Part shown: piece after piece, positions 32,947 to 40,431 of the stretch
Layout: each line of letters opens with the position of its first letter
Position numbering within the stretch: the stretch's first letter is position 1
From: JADKAV01 sp037046735
GTDB taxonomy: Bacteria; Actinomycetota; Actinomycetes; S36-B12; UBA10799
Direction of reading: 5' to 3'
Length of the DNA: 64,000 nt
Assembly (NCBI GenBank): GCA_037046735.1
Contig: JBAOHC010000029.1
Coordinates: 124,001-188,000, forward strand
Program-made: the position numbers and the translations under genes
The notes under the pieces: model-generated
Told to the model about the DNA's origin: nothing
The model's database searches: none
What the model saw: only the letters and a program-made list of their open reading frames with translations

Positions 32947-33320
32947 CCTACACGCAGATCGCGGTGATGGCCGTGACGTTCGCGGTGGTCCTGGATTTCG
33001 GGTTGCGGACGCGGTTGGTCACACGTCGAGTGTTCTGGGTCTCCTACGCGATCATCGTGTTCTTCCAGTTGCTGTCCAACGGGGTCTTGACCGGCAGTGG
33101 CACGGTGCATTACGACGGCGCGGTCATCGTGGGCAATGACAGTCCTGAGGGAGTCCGTCCGCCATTCATCGGTGAGGGCCGGATCGCGTTCGCCCCCGTG
33201 GAGGACCTGCTCTTCGGGTTTGCCATGATCCTGTGGTCACAGGTGCTGTGGATCTACGTGGGGCGGCGGGGTGTGCAGCGTGAACCGCGGTCCGGTCCGC
33301 CGATCTGGGTGCGGGAGTAG
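32943..33320 (+). CDS. crtYd: Lycopene cyclase subunit CrtYd-type
   Basis: 125 aa, second half of the heterodimeric lycopene cyclase. Contains the matching loop AFAPVEDLLFGFAMILWSQ and about three membrane helices. Start overlaps the crtYc stop (ATGA). An inverted repeat at 33366-33410 follows, probably ending this operon. No C50 elongase (crtEb) gene is seen nearby, so the product is likely a C40 carotenoid. Confidence 0.9.
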   Translation: MTYTQIAVMAVTFAVVLDFGLRTRLVTRRVFWVSYAIIVFFQLLSNGVLTGSGTVHYDGAVIVGNDSPEGVRPPFIGEGRIAFAPVEDLLFGFAMILWSQVLWIYVGRRGVQREPRSGPPIWVRE

Positions 33321-33365
33321 TGAGCCACGGGTTGGAGGTCGCGGTCGCGACGCCACCCGCGCCCC

Positions 33366-33410
33366 TTTCGTTCAGGATCGCCCTTCCCGGACAGGCGCAC
33401 CTGAACGAAA
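33366..33410. terminator. Bidirectional hairpin between crtYd and crtB
   Basis: TTTCGTTCAGG (33366-33376) pairs perfectly with CCTGAACGAAA (33400-33410), 11 bp, with an inner GCC/GGC pairing in the 23-nt loop. It sits between convergent stops at 33320 and 33437, so it could end both transcripts. Confidence 0.65.
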
Positions 33411-33436
33411 ACGGCGAATGTGGCAGAAATGTCCGG

Positions 33437-34354
33437 TCAGCGGCGAGTCGCCACGGCCTTCGCGAAAGCGGGCCCGGCGACCGCCAACCGGCGGCGGATC
33501 GGGACGGAGGCCCGGTACCTGAACACGTCGTAGTCGTTGGCCTCCACCTCGTCCACGATGCCGCAGTACAACTCGGAGGCCGCGGAGATGCACGGCCGTG
33601 AGGACGGGGCCAGCATCGTAATGCCCGGGTTGGCGCGGGCCTGCAACATCCGGACCCGTCCGATCTGCTCAGCCAGGGCCTCTCGCCAGTTGTCGTCATA
33701 CCGACGCCTGCGCACATCAGAGGCGGAGATCCCGTGCTCGGCCAGTTCCGCCAGGGGCAGGTAGATCCTGCCGCGTTCGAGGTCTTCACCCACATCCCGG
33801 ATGAAGTTGGCGAGTTGGAAGGCGATCCCGAGATCGCGGGCGTGGTCGTAGGCGCGCAAGGTCCGCGGCTCCAGGATGGGCACCATCTGCAGGCCGATCA
33901 CCGCGGCCGACCCATACACATATTCGCTGAGATCCTCGTAGGTCTCATATTCGGTCACGGTGAGATCCATGGCCATGGAATGGAAGAACGCGGCGAAGTG
34001 CTCGGAGGGGATCGACCAACGTTGCGCGGTATCGACGGCCGCCGCCGCCACCGGATCGTCGCTGTGCCCACGTTCCAGATCGGCCATGAAGGCCTCACCC
34101 CAGGCCCGCAAGGAATCAGCCCGTTGCTGAGAGGTGAATCGAGCATCGATGCGGTCCACGATCTCGTCGGCGTACCGCGCGAGTCCGTACAGCGCGTGGA
34201 CGTAGGGACGCTTCGCCAAGGGCAACAGGCGGGTGGCCAGGAAGTACGTCTTGCCGTGTTCAGCGTTCAATGCCCGGCAGCGCAGGTAGGAGGCCTGCAG
34301 GCCGGGGTCGGTGATCCCTGCCGCCAGCAGTTCACGGGTGGACATAGTGGTCAT
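33437..34354 (-). CDS. crtB: Phytoene synthase
   Basis: 305 aa. Condenses two geranylgeranyl diphosphates to phytoene, first committed carotenoid step. Both Asp-rich sites are present: YADEIVDRID (DxxxD, about residues 61-70) and NFIRDVGEDLERGRIYLP. The YVYGSAAVIG segment is also conserved. The gene is on its own, convergent with crtYd and divergent from the mannosyltransferase. A second ATG at 34345 (MSTRELL) is an alternative start. Confidence 0.95.
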   Translation of the reverse strand: MTTMSTRELLAAGITDPGLQASYLRCRALNAEHGKTYFLATRLLPLAKRPYVHALYGLARYADEIVDRIDARFTSQQRADSLRAWGEAFMADLERGHSDDPVAAAAVDTAQRWSIPSEHFAAFFHSMAMDLTVTEYETYEDLSEYVYGSAAVIGLQMVPILEPRTLRAYDHARDLGIAFQLANFIRDVGEDLERGRIYLPLAELAEHGISASDVRRRRYDDNWREALAEQIGRVRMLQARANPGITMLAPSSRPCISAASELYCGIVDEVEANDYDVFRYRASVPIRRRLAVAGPAFAKAVATRR

Positions 34355-34405
34355 TGTTGCTCATGGCACCATGGGCAGGTGGATGGTAGGCAGGGGCAAG
34401 CGCAG

Positions 34406-35935
34406 GTGGACCATCCCACCGGGGGACACTCCTTCTTCGTGCACTACGTCGTGGTCGGGCTGGTTGGCTCGATCCTGGTCGCCATCGGGTCCCTGGGGGT
34501 CGGTTGGCTGCCCGTGAACACTTCTCTGTACGGCAATCCCATCGTGGTGGCTCTACGGTCACCCGATGCTGGCGTCGCGCTGGCACGGTTCTGCGTCATC
34601 GCCGGCATGGCGCTGATCCTGCAGGCCTGGCTCGTCCTGGGATATGACGTTCTGCGCGGGCGCGTCAGGAGTCTGCCGGCGCTCTGGTGGACGTTGTTCG
34701 CCTGGTGCGCTCCGCTGCTGCTCACCCCGCCGCTGTTCAGCCGGGATGCCTACGCCTACTTCACACAGGGCAAACTCCTGATCCAGAACCTCAACCCGTA
34801 CGACGTTGGGGTGGCTGCCGAATCCGGCTGGTTCAACGATGGAGCCGATCCCCTCTGGGCGGAGTCGCCCACGCCGTACGGACCGCTGTTCCTGCTCATC
34901 GAACGCGGAGTGGCTGAATTCGTAGGCCCACATCCGGTGTGGGCGGCGATCGCGTTCCGGCTGTGGGCCCTGCTGGCGGTCGCCATCCTGGCCTATACCG
35001 TGCCCATGCTGGCCCGCCGGCACGGGATCGGGGAGGCAAAGGCGCTCTGGTTGGCTGTGCTGAACCCGCTGGTCATCATGCACTTCGTCGCGGGTGCGCA
35101 CAACGACGCGCTCATGGCCGCAGCGGTCGTCCTCGCTCTGTTGCTGGCCGCCGACTTCAAACCCGTCCTGGGAGCGATCGTGCTCGCCATCGCGATCGCG
35201 ATCAAACCGATCGCATTGGTGGCGCTGCCCTTCATCGGGATCATCTGGGCCGGCCGGAACGGGAACTGGGTGGCACGTGCCAGGGCCTGGCTCATCTCAG
35301 GGGTGATCGCTGCGGTGGTCGTGGTCGGCCTGGGCATGGTGTCCGGCACCGGACTGGGCTGGATCGCTGCACTGAGCACTCCCGGCAGCATCCGCACCTG
35401 GCTGTCCCCGCCGACAGCCCTTGGAATGATCAGTGGTGGCCTGCTGCGCGCCATCGGCCTAGGCAATCACATGGACCTGACCGTGGCGGTGTTCCGCGGA
35501 CTGGCCACCATCGCAGCTGTAGTGATTCTGCTGTACCTGGTACTGCGGCCGCAGGGCCGATCCGGGGTGCGGGGCGCGGGTCTGGCCCTGCTGACGGTGG
35601 TTGCACTCGGGCCGGTCGTGCAGCCGTGGTATCTGCTGTGGTCGCTGCCGATCCTGGCCGCCGCCGGGATGGCTGCGCGCTGGTTGCACGTCACCTTGCT
35701 GCTCACCGCGGTGCTCACGCTGCATGGCGTCGCGGCGACCAGTGCCACCAGCGACGCCCTGTTCGAATTCGGAGACGGCCTCGGACTGCTACTGGTGGCC
35801 TCTCTGCTGGCCCTGATCGTCTGGGCCTCGCCACGTGAACGGGTGCTGCTGCTCGGCGATGACGACGATCAGGGGTTGATGCCTGACGACCCGCCGGGGA
35901 AAGCCCGTTTCGAGCAAATGGTGATCGCTGGCTGA
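34406..35935 (+). CDS. Polyprenol-phosphomannose-dependent alpha-1,6-mannosyltransferase (MptB-like)
   Basis: 509-aa polytopic membrane protein of the MptA/MptB family, which elongates the alpha-1,6-mannan core of lipomannan with lipid-linked mannose. Features: PLFSRDAYAYFTQGKLL with the loop-1 Asp, QNLNPYDVGV, YGPLFLLIERGVAEF, HFVAGAHNDALMA and VQPWYLLW near the C terminus. The start is uncertain: GTG codons at 34379, 34406 and 34439 all precede the first membrane helix; 34406 is a compromise. It complements the PimB'-like and GT87 genes at 16-18 kb and sits inside the carotenoid region without obvious link to it. Confidence 0.85.
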   Translation: MDHPTGGHSFFVHYVVVGLVGSILVAIGSLGVGWLPVNTSLYGNPIVVALRSPDAGVALARFCVIAGMALILQAWLVLGYDVLRGRVRSLPALWWTLFAWCAPLLLTPPLFSRDAYAYFTQGKLLIQNLNPYDVGVAAESGWFNDGADPLWAESPTPYGPLFLLIERGVAEFVGPHPVWAAIAFRLWALLAVAILAYTVPMLARRHGIGEAKALWLAVLNPLVIMHFVAGAHNDALMAAAVVLALLLAADFKPVLGAIVLAIAIAIKPIALVALPFIGIIWAGRNGNWVARARAWLISGVIAAVVVVGLGMVSGTGLGWIAALSTPGSIRTWLSPPTALGMISGGLLRAIGLGNHMDLTVAVFRGLATIAAVVILLYLVLRPQGRSGVRGAGLALLTVVALGPVVQPWYLLWSLPILAAAGMAARWLHVTLLLTAVLTLHGVAATSATSDALFEFGDGLGLLLVASLLALIVWASPRERVLLLGDDDDQGLMPDDPPGKARFEQMVIAG

Positions 35936-35937
35936 CG

Positions 35938-37422
35938 TCAGCGCCACGCCTTCGACCGGTAACCCGGCTGGGGTCCGGTCACGCGCTCGGCGGCCAGTCG
36001 GCCACTGATCAGCACCATGGGCACGCCCACCCCCGGCTGGGTGCCGGAGCCGACGAACACGACGTTGTCTCCCCAGTGGTTCTTGGGCCGGAAGGGCCCC
36101 GTCTGCAGCAGCGAGTGGGACGCGCTGAACGGGGCACCGGCGAACATCCCGCGCGCCTGCCAGTCCGCGGGATCGGTGATGTTCTCCACCTCGATGGCAT
36201 CGGCGAAGCCGGTGTAGCCGCGCGACTCCATGAGGCGTAGGGCCTGGTCACGGAACTGCGGTTGCGGCCAACTGACCTGGCCTTGCGTGTTCGGGGTCGG
36301 GAACAGCACGTAGTACACATGTTTGCCCGCAGGAGCAAGCTGCGGATCGGTGTGGGTGGGTTGGGTTACCAAGAAGCTGGGATCGGACATCATGCGGCCA
36401 TCGAGCAACTCATCAAAAGTCTGCTTCCACGCGGCACCGAAGTGGATGTTGTGGTGGGCGATCTGGGAATAGCCCTGCGACGATCCCGCGAGCAGCAGCC
36501 AGCACGAGGGGGAGTACGTCAACCGCCGCCGCACCGGGTCGTCGAGCAGGTCTCGTCGCGCCACCGGGAGATCAGGATTGAGCACCACCGTGTCGGCGGG
36601 GAACCGGGCGCCGTCGCTGGTGATCACCGCAGTGGCCCGATCACCAGCCGTCTCGACGCCGGTCACGTCGACGCCGTAGTGAATCGTGACGCCGTGTTTG
36701 GCAGCGGCGTCGGCCATGGCCTGCGGCAGGGCGTGCATTCCGCCTTTGGGCAGATACACGCCAGCGACGGAATCCATGTAGGAGATCACCGAGTAGAGCG
36801 CCAGCGCCTTGTGCGGCGACAGCCCTGCATACATCGCCTGGAATGCGAAGATCCGTCGCGTACGCGGGTCGGACAGGAAGGAATTGACCCGAGCCTGCAG
36901 CCGTCCGAACCCGCCCATCGCCACCAGCCGCGCCAGGTTCGGGGTCACCAGGTCGAAGGGGGAGTCGATGTTGCGGTCCATGAAGTCGCGGATCTCGACG
37001 TGGTACATCTGCGCGACATACTCCACGAAGCGCAGGTAGCCGGCGGCCTCTGCAGCGCCGATCTTCAACTCGATCTCAGCAGCCATCCGCTGGGGGTCGG
37101 CGAAGACATCCAAGCTGGATCCGTCGGGGTAGAAGGCCCGGTACGCGGGATCCAAGGGGATGAGGTCGAGCCAGTCGCGGTAGTCCTCGCCGAGGGCGCT
37201 GAAGGCGTCGTCGATGAGGTCCGGCATGGTGAGCACCGTAGGACCAGTGTCGAACTGGTATCCGTCGATCTCGAGGCGGCCGGCCCGCCCCCCGGGCCGC
37301 TGATCACGCTCCAGAAGCACGACCTCGCGGCCGGCACCGGCAAGATGCATCGCAGCGGCCAGTCCGCCGAGGCCCGCCCCCACGACAACGACGCGGTCGG
37401 TTGGCCCTTGCACAGTGAACAT
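35938..37422 (-). CDS. crtI: Phytoene desaturase
   Basis: 494 aa, FAD enzyme of the CrtI type that converts phytoene to lycopene by four desaturations. N-terminal dinucleotide fold VVVGAGLGGLAAAMHLAGAG, followed by RPGGRAGRLEIDGYQFDTGP. The C-terminal carotenoid-oxidoreductase motif appears as VFVGSGTQPGVGVPMVLISG. Its ATG overlaps the crtE stop (TGATG), giving a crtE-crtI operon. The closest relative in the window is the CrtD-like desaturase at 40.4 kb. Confidence 0.95.
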   Translation of the reverse strand: MFTVQGPTDRVVVVGAGLGGLAAAMHLAGAGREVVLLERDQRPGGRAGRLEIDGYQFDTGPTVLTMPDLIDDAFSALGEDYRDWLDLIPLDPAYRAFYPDGSSLDVFADPQRMAAEIELKIGAAEAAGYLRFVEYVAQMYHVEIRDFMDRNIDSPFDLVTPNLARLVAMGGFGRLQARVNSFLSDPRTRRIFAFQAMYAGLSPHKALALYSVISYMDSVAGVYLPKGGMHALPQAMADAAAKHGVTIHYGVDVTGVETAGDRATAVITSDGARFPADTVVLNPDLPVARRDLLDDPVRRRLTYSPSCWLLLAGSSQGYSQIAHHNIHFGAAWKQTFDELLDGRMMSDPSFLVTQPTHTDPQLAPAGKHVYYVLFPTPNTQGQVSWPQPQFRDQALRLMESRGYTGFADAIEVENITDPADWQARGMFAGAPFSASHSLLQTGPFRPKNHWGDNVVFVGSGTQPGVGVPMVLISGRLAAERVTGPQPGYRSKAWR

Positions 37423-38504
37423 CAGGCGCTCCTCTTCGTGGCCAGAATGGTGAGCCTGCGCAGCGCCGTCCGCGTGAGGTCGTCAATGGGCATCTGCGTC
37501 AGAATCTGCTCACAAACCGCCAACCGTTCGTCGATCATGTGCTCCACCTGCGCCCGGGCCCCAGTTTCGGTGATGACCCCGCGCAACTGCTCGACCATGG
37601 CCGGCGTGATCGCGGGGTCACCCAGGTGTCGGCGCATGAGGTCCTGCTGGACGGGGTGCGCGTTGGCCCAAGCGATCGCCACGAGCGCGGTGCGCTTGCC
37701 TTCTCGCAGGTCGTCACCGGCGGGTTTGCCAGTCTCGCTGGGATCACCGAAAACCCCGAGGAGATCGTCACGCAACTGGAAGGCCTCCCCGAGGGGAATG
37801 CCGAAGTCGGAGAGCTGTCGCAGCAGGTGGGCGTCGGCGCCGGCGGCGGCAGCCCCGATCTGCAGCGGGCGTTCGATCGTGTACTTCGCCGACTTGTAGC
37901 GCGCCACAGTGAGGGCGCTGTCCAAGTCGTACCTGCCCCGCACCTGTTCCAGCAGATCGAGGTACTGACCGGCCATCAGTTCAGTCCGCATCTCGTCATA
38001 AATGGGTTTGGCGGCGGCCAGAGCGGTCTCGGACAGGCCGCTGGACCTGAGCAGTTCATCGGACCAGCTCAGGCACAGATCACCGAGCAGGATCGCCGAG
38101 CCGACGCCGAAATCCTCAGGTGACCCCAGGTAGCCGTGTGACCGGTGCATGCTGGCCAGGCGGCGGTGAGCCGCGGGCTTGCCCCGGCGGGTGTCCGAAC
38201 CGTCCATCACGTCGTCATGGATCAGGGCGCACGCCTGCAGGAACTCCAGCGACGAGGCCGCGCGCAGGATCGCCGGGTCGGGTTGCCCGCCGGCCGCGCG
38301 CCATCCCCAGTACGCAAAGGTGGGACGCAGCCGCTTACCGCCCTCCAACAGATCGGCCAACGTGTCGAGCAGGGGCAACAGGTCTGCGCTGATGCCGGTC
38401 ATCAAGTCGATCTGGTCGCGCAGGAAGTCGCTGACGATGTCGGCGACATCCGTTCGGAACTGGCGCAACGCGACGTCGATGTCCAGGGCGGGCGGGCTGG
38501 TCAT
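37422..38504 (-). CDS. crtE: Geranylgeranyl diphosphate synthase
   Basis: 360 aa, long-chain polyprenyl synthetase. The first Asp-rich motif is HDDVMDGSDTRRG (about residues 97-109); the second is QLRDDLLGVFGD. GGKRLRP precedes them. The residues before the first motif (LEFLQACALIH) suit C20 product length, and clustering with crtI supports GGPP for phytoene. Menaquinone side-chain synthase is a weaker alternative. TAGGCT 6 nt before the ATG suggests a leaderless transcript shared with crtI. Confidence 0.92.
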   Translation of the reverse strand: MTSPPALDIDVALRQFRTDVADIVSDFLRDQIDLMTGISADLLPLLDTLADLLEGGKRLRPTFAYWGWRAAGGQPDPAILRAASSLEFLQACALIHDDVMDGSDTRRGKPAAHRRLASMHRSHGYLGSPEDFGVGSAILLGDLCLSWSDELLRSSGLSETALAAAKPIYDEMRTELMAGQYLDLLEQVRGRYDLDSALTVARYKSAKYTIERPLQIGAAAAGADAHLLRQLSDFGIPLGEAFQLRDDLLGVFGDPSETGKPAGDDLREGKRTALVAIAWANAHPVQQDLMRRHLGDPAITPAMVEQLRGVITETGARAQVEHMIDERLAVCEQILTQMPIDDLTRTALRRLTILATKRSA

Positions 38505-38510
38505 GCTGCC

Positions 38511-38516
38511 AGCCTA
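38511..38516 (-). promoter_or_regulatory. Leaderless -10 (TAGGCT) of crtE-crtI
   Basis: TAGGCT lies 6 nt upstream of the crtE ATG at 38504. Confidence 0.5.
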
Positions 38517-38548
38517 GGTCAGCCCTGGAAACCGGGCATCTCGCGTGC

Positions 38549-38833
38549 TCAGCAGACCTCGAACTCCCAGATCTGAGATCCGGTGGCCGCCGGCCGCGCG
38601 TTGCCATGTCCGGCCGCGAACTGCTGGGATTCCCGCCAAGCCTCGTAGGATGCCTGATCCTCCCACCGGGTGTAGACCAAGTACTCCTGCGTGCCGGAGA
38701 GCGGACGCAGTAGCTCAAAATGCTGGAATCCCGGGGCGCTGTCGACCGCGCCCTTGCGGGCGGCGAAGCGAGCCTCGAGCGTTTCGGCCTGGTCGGCGGG
38801 CACGGTCAGGACATTCACGACGACATACGACAT
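38549..38833 (-). CDS. IsdG/MhuD-type haem-degrading monooxygenase
   Basis: 94 aa, antibiotic-biosynthesis-monooxygenase (ABM) fold. The catalytic triad of IsdG/MhuD-type haem oxygenases is preserved in position: Asn7 (MSYVVVN), Trp66 (YEAW) and His76 (AAGHG). Such proteins dimerise, bind haem and open the ring to release iron. This makes it more specific than a generic ABM protein. It is a monocistronic unit divergent from metF, with TAGGGT 6 nt before the ATG. No iron-uptake genes are near. Confidence 0.85.
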   Translation of the reverse strand: MSYVVVNVLTVPADQAETLEARFAARKGAVDSAPGFQHFELLRPLSGTQEYLVYTRWEDQASYEAWRESQQFAAGHGNARPAATGSQIWEFEVC

Positions 38834-38839
38834 GGTTCG

Positions 38840-38845
38840 ACCCTA
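38840..38845 (-). promoter_or_regulatory. Leaderless -10 (TAGGGT)
   Basis: TAGGGT lies 6 nt upstream of the haem monooxygenase ATG at 38833. Confidence 0.45.
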
Positions 38846-38889
38846 CGCCCCGCGGGGGAGCAGGGGTCGGGGTGAGGGATCGGGCCGAT

Positions 38890-38895
38890 TACACT
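38890..38895 (+). promoter_or_regulatory. Leaderless -10 (TACACT) of metF
   Basis: TACACT lies 7 nt upstream of the metF ATG at 38903. Confidence 0.45.
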
Positions 38896-38902
38896 CTGGC
38901 GC

Positions 38903-39790
38903 ATGCCTGCCACCCGGTCCACCGTGCGCGAACGGATCGACGGCGGTGGTACCTCATTCTCCTTCGAGTTCTTCCCACCCAAGACGGCTGACGGTCTGCG
39001 TCACCTTTGGGACGCCATCAGGCGTTTGGAACCGTTGGCTCCCACGCTGGTATCGGTGACCTACGGGGCCGGCGGCACCACTCGGGATCGGACCGTGGAG
39101 ATCACCCAGCAGATTGCCCATGAGACGACCTTGACCCCGATGGGGCACCTCACCTGTGTGGGGTCGACGGTGGCTGAGTTACGCGCCGTGATCGCGGCGT
39201 ACGCCGATGCCGGGGTGCATCATGTCCTGGCCCTGCGCGGGGACCCGCCCGGCGGGCCGCAGGCGCCGTGGGTGTCCACGCCGCACGGATTGGAACACGC
39301 CGACGAACTCGTCGAATTGATCGCCTCCCTCGGTGAGTTCAGCATCGGGGTGGCGGCCTTCCCCGATGTCCACCCCAATTCGCCATCGCTGGCGTTCGAC
39401 GTCCAAGTGCTCAAGGACAAGCAGGACCGCGGGGCGGATTTCGCCATGACGCAGATGTTCTTCGACATCGACTCCTACTTCCGCCTCGTCGATGCGGCCA
39501 CGGCCGCGGGGGTCACCATGCCTCTGATCCCGGGGGTAATGCCGGTGACCAATGTCCGGCAGGTCGAGCGGTTCGCGCAGTTGTCCGGTACGGCTCTTCC
39601 GGGGGACATGGTGCAGCGGTTCGAGGCCATCGCGGACGACGCCGAAGCGGTCACCGAGCTCGGCGTCGAGTACGCCTCCCAGTTGTGCGCCCAACTGCTG
39701 GAGCGCGGGGCTCCTGGGCTGCACTTCTACACGCTGAACCGCTCGTTCTCCACGTTGCGGGTGTACCGCGATCTAGGCTTGACGGTGTGA
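38903..39790 (+). CDS. metF: Methylenetetrahydrofolate reductase
   Basis: 295 aa, normal bacterial length. Reduces 5,10-methylene-THF to 5-methyl-THF for methionine synthesis, with FAD. Motifs: FSFEFFPPKTADG with the catalytic Glu, SVTYGAGGTTRD, HLTCVG, ALRGDPPGG and MTQMFFDIDSYFRL. The next gene starts inside the stop codon (GTGA), so a phospholipid-synthesis enzyme is translated from the same message. Confidence 0.97.
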   Translation: MPATRSTVRERIDGGGTSFSFEFFPPKTADGLRHLWDAIRRLEPLAPTLVSVTYGAGGTTRDRTVEITQQIAHETTLTPMGHLTCVGSTVAELRAVIAAYADAGVHHVLALRGDPPGGPQAPWVSTPHGLEHADELVELIASLGEFSIGVAAFPDVHPNSPSLAFDVQVLKDKQDRGADFAMTQMFFDIDSYFRLVDAATAAGVTMPLIPGVMPVTNVRQVERFAQLSGTALPGDMVQRFEAIADDAEAVTELGVEYASQLCAQLLERGAPGLHFYTLNRSFSTLRVYRDLGLTV

Positions 39791-40422
39791 CGCGTACCCA
39801 GTATTTCGAGCGTTGGGCGACGCTGCACGGAGGTCTGGATCCGCGGACCTCGATCCCCGTCCAGGCCTGGCTTACGATCACCTACCTGCTGGCCCGTCCG
39901 CTGGCCCTGCTGCGGTTGAGCCCCAACGCAGTCACGATCCTGGGACTGCTGATCGGGCTGACAGTGCCGGTCTGGGTGCTGCGCGACCAGCTCTTCCTGG
40001 CGGGAGCGGTGGCGTTGGCCGCCGGCATCATCGACAACCTCGACGGGGCCGTGGCGATCATGACCGACAAGTCCAGCGACTTTGGGTACGTGCTGGACAG
40101 CGTGGCTGATCGAGTGGGTGATGTAGCGCTGCTCGTGGGTCTAGGTCTCGCCGCGGACAACCCCTGGCCCGCCGTGGCAGCCGCGCTGCTGTCGTTCTTG
40201 CAGGAGTACACGAGGGCTCGTGCGTACGCGGTGGGTTTCACCGAAATCGGCGTGATCAGTCTGTCCGAGCGCCCGACCCGGGTCCTGATCAGCGGAATGT
40301 TCCTCATCGCGGCGGCGGTCGCGGGTCCGTTGTGGGCGCAGTTGGGCGGCTGGATCGCCTTGCTGCTGAGCCTGTTCGGCTTCGGTCAGGTGATGTGGGC
40401 GGTGCGCAGCCGGTTGGGGTGA
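39787..40422 (+). CDS. CDP-alcohol phosphatidyltransferase family membrane protein
   Basis: 211 aa with about five membrane helices. The CAP motif appears as DNLDGAVAIMTDKSSDFG followed by LDSVADR. All four Asp and both Gly of the D-x2-DG-x2-AR-x8-G-x3-D-x3-D motif are kept, but the usual Arg after Ala is Ile. These enzymes transfer a phosphatidyl group from CDP-diacylglycerol to an alcohol such as glycerol-phosphate or inositol-phosphate. Acceptor unknown. GTG start within the metF stop. Confidence 0.88.
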   Translation: MTRTQYFERWATLHGGLDPRTSIPVQAWLTITYLLARPLALLRLSPNAVTILGLLIGLTVPVWVLRDQLFLAGAVALAAGIIDNLDGAVAIMTDKSSDFGYVLDSVADRVGDVALLVGLGLAADNPWPAVAAALLSFLQEYTRARAYAVGFTEIGVISLSERPTRVLISGMFLIAAAVAGPLWAQLGGWIALLLSLFGFGQVMWAVRSRLG

Positions 40423-40431
40423 GCAGAACGC

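Noticed and set aside
32635..33320. C50 carotenoid (decaprenoxanthin or sarcinaxanthin) pathway
   Set aside because: The CrtYc/CrtYd pair is shared with those pathways, but no crtEb-type elongase occurs in the window, and CruF/CrtA genes point to C40 tail modification.
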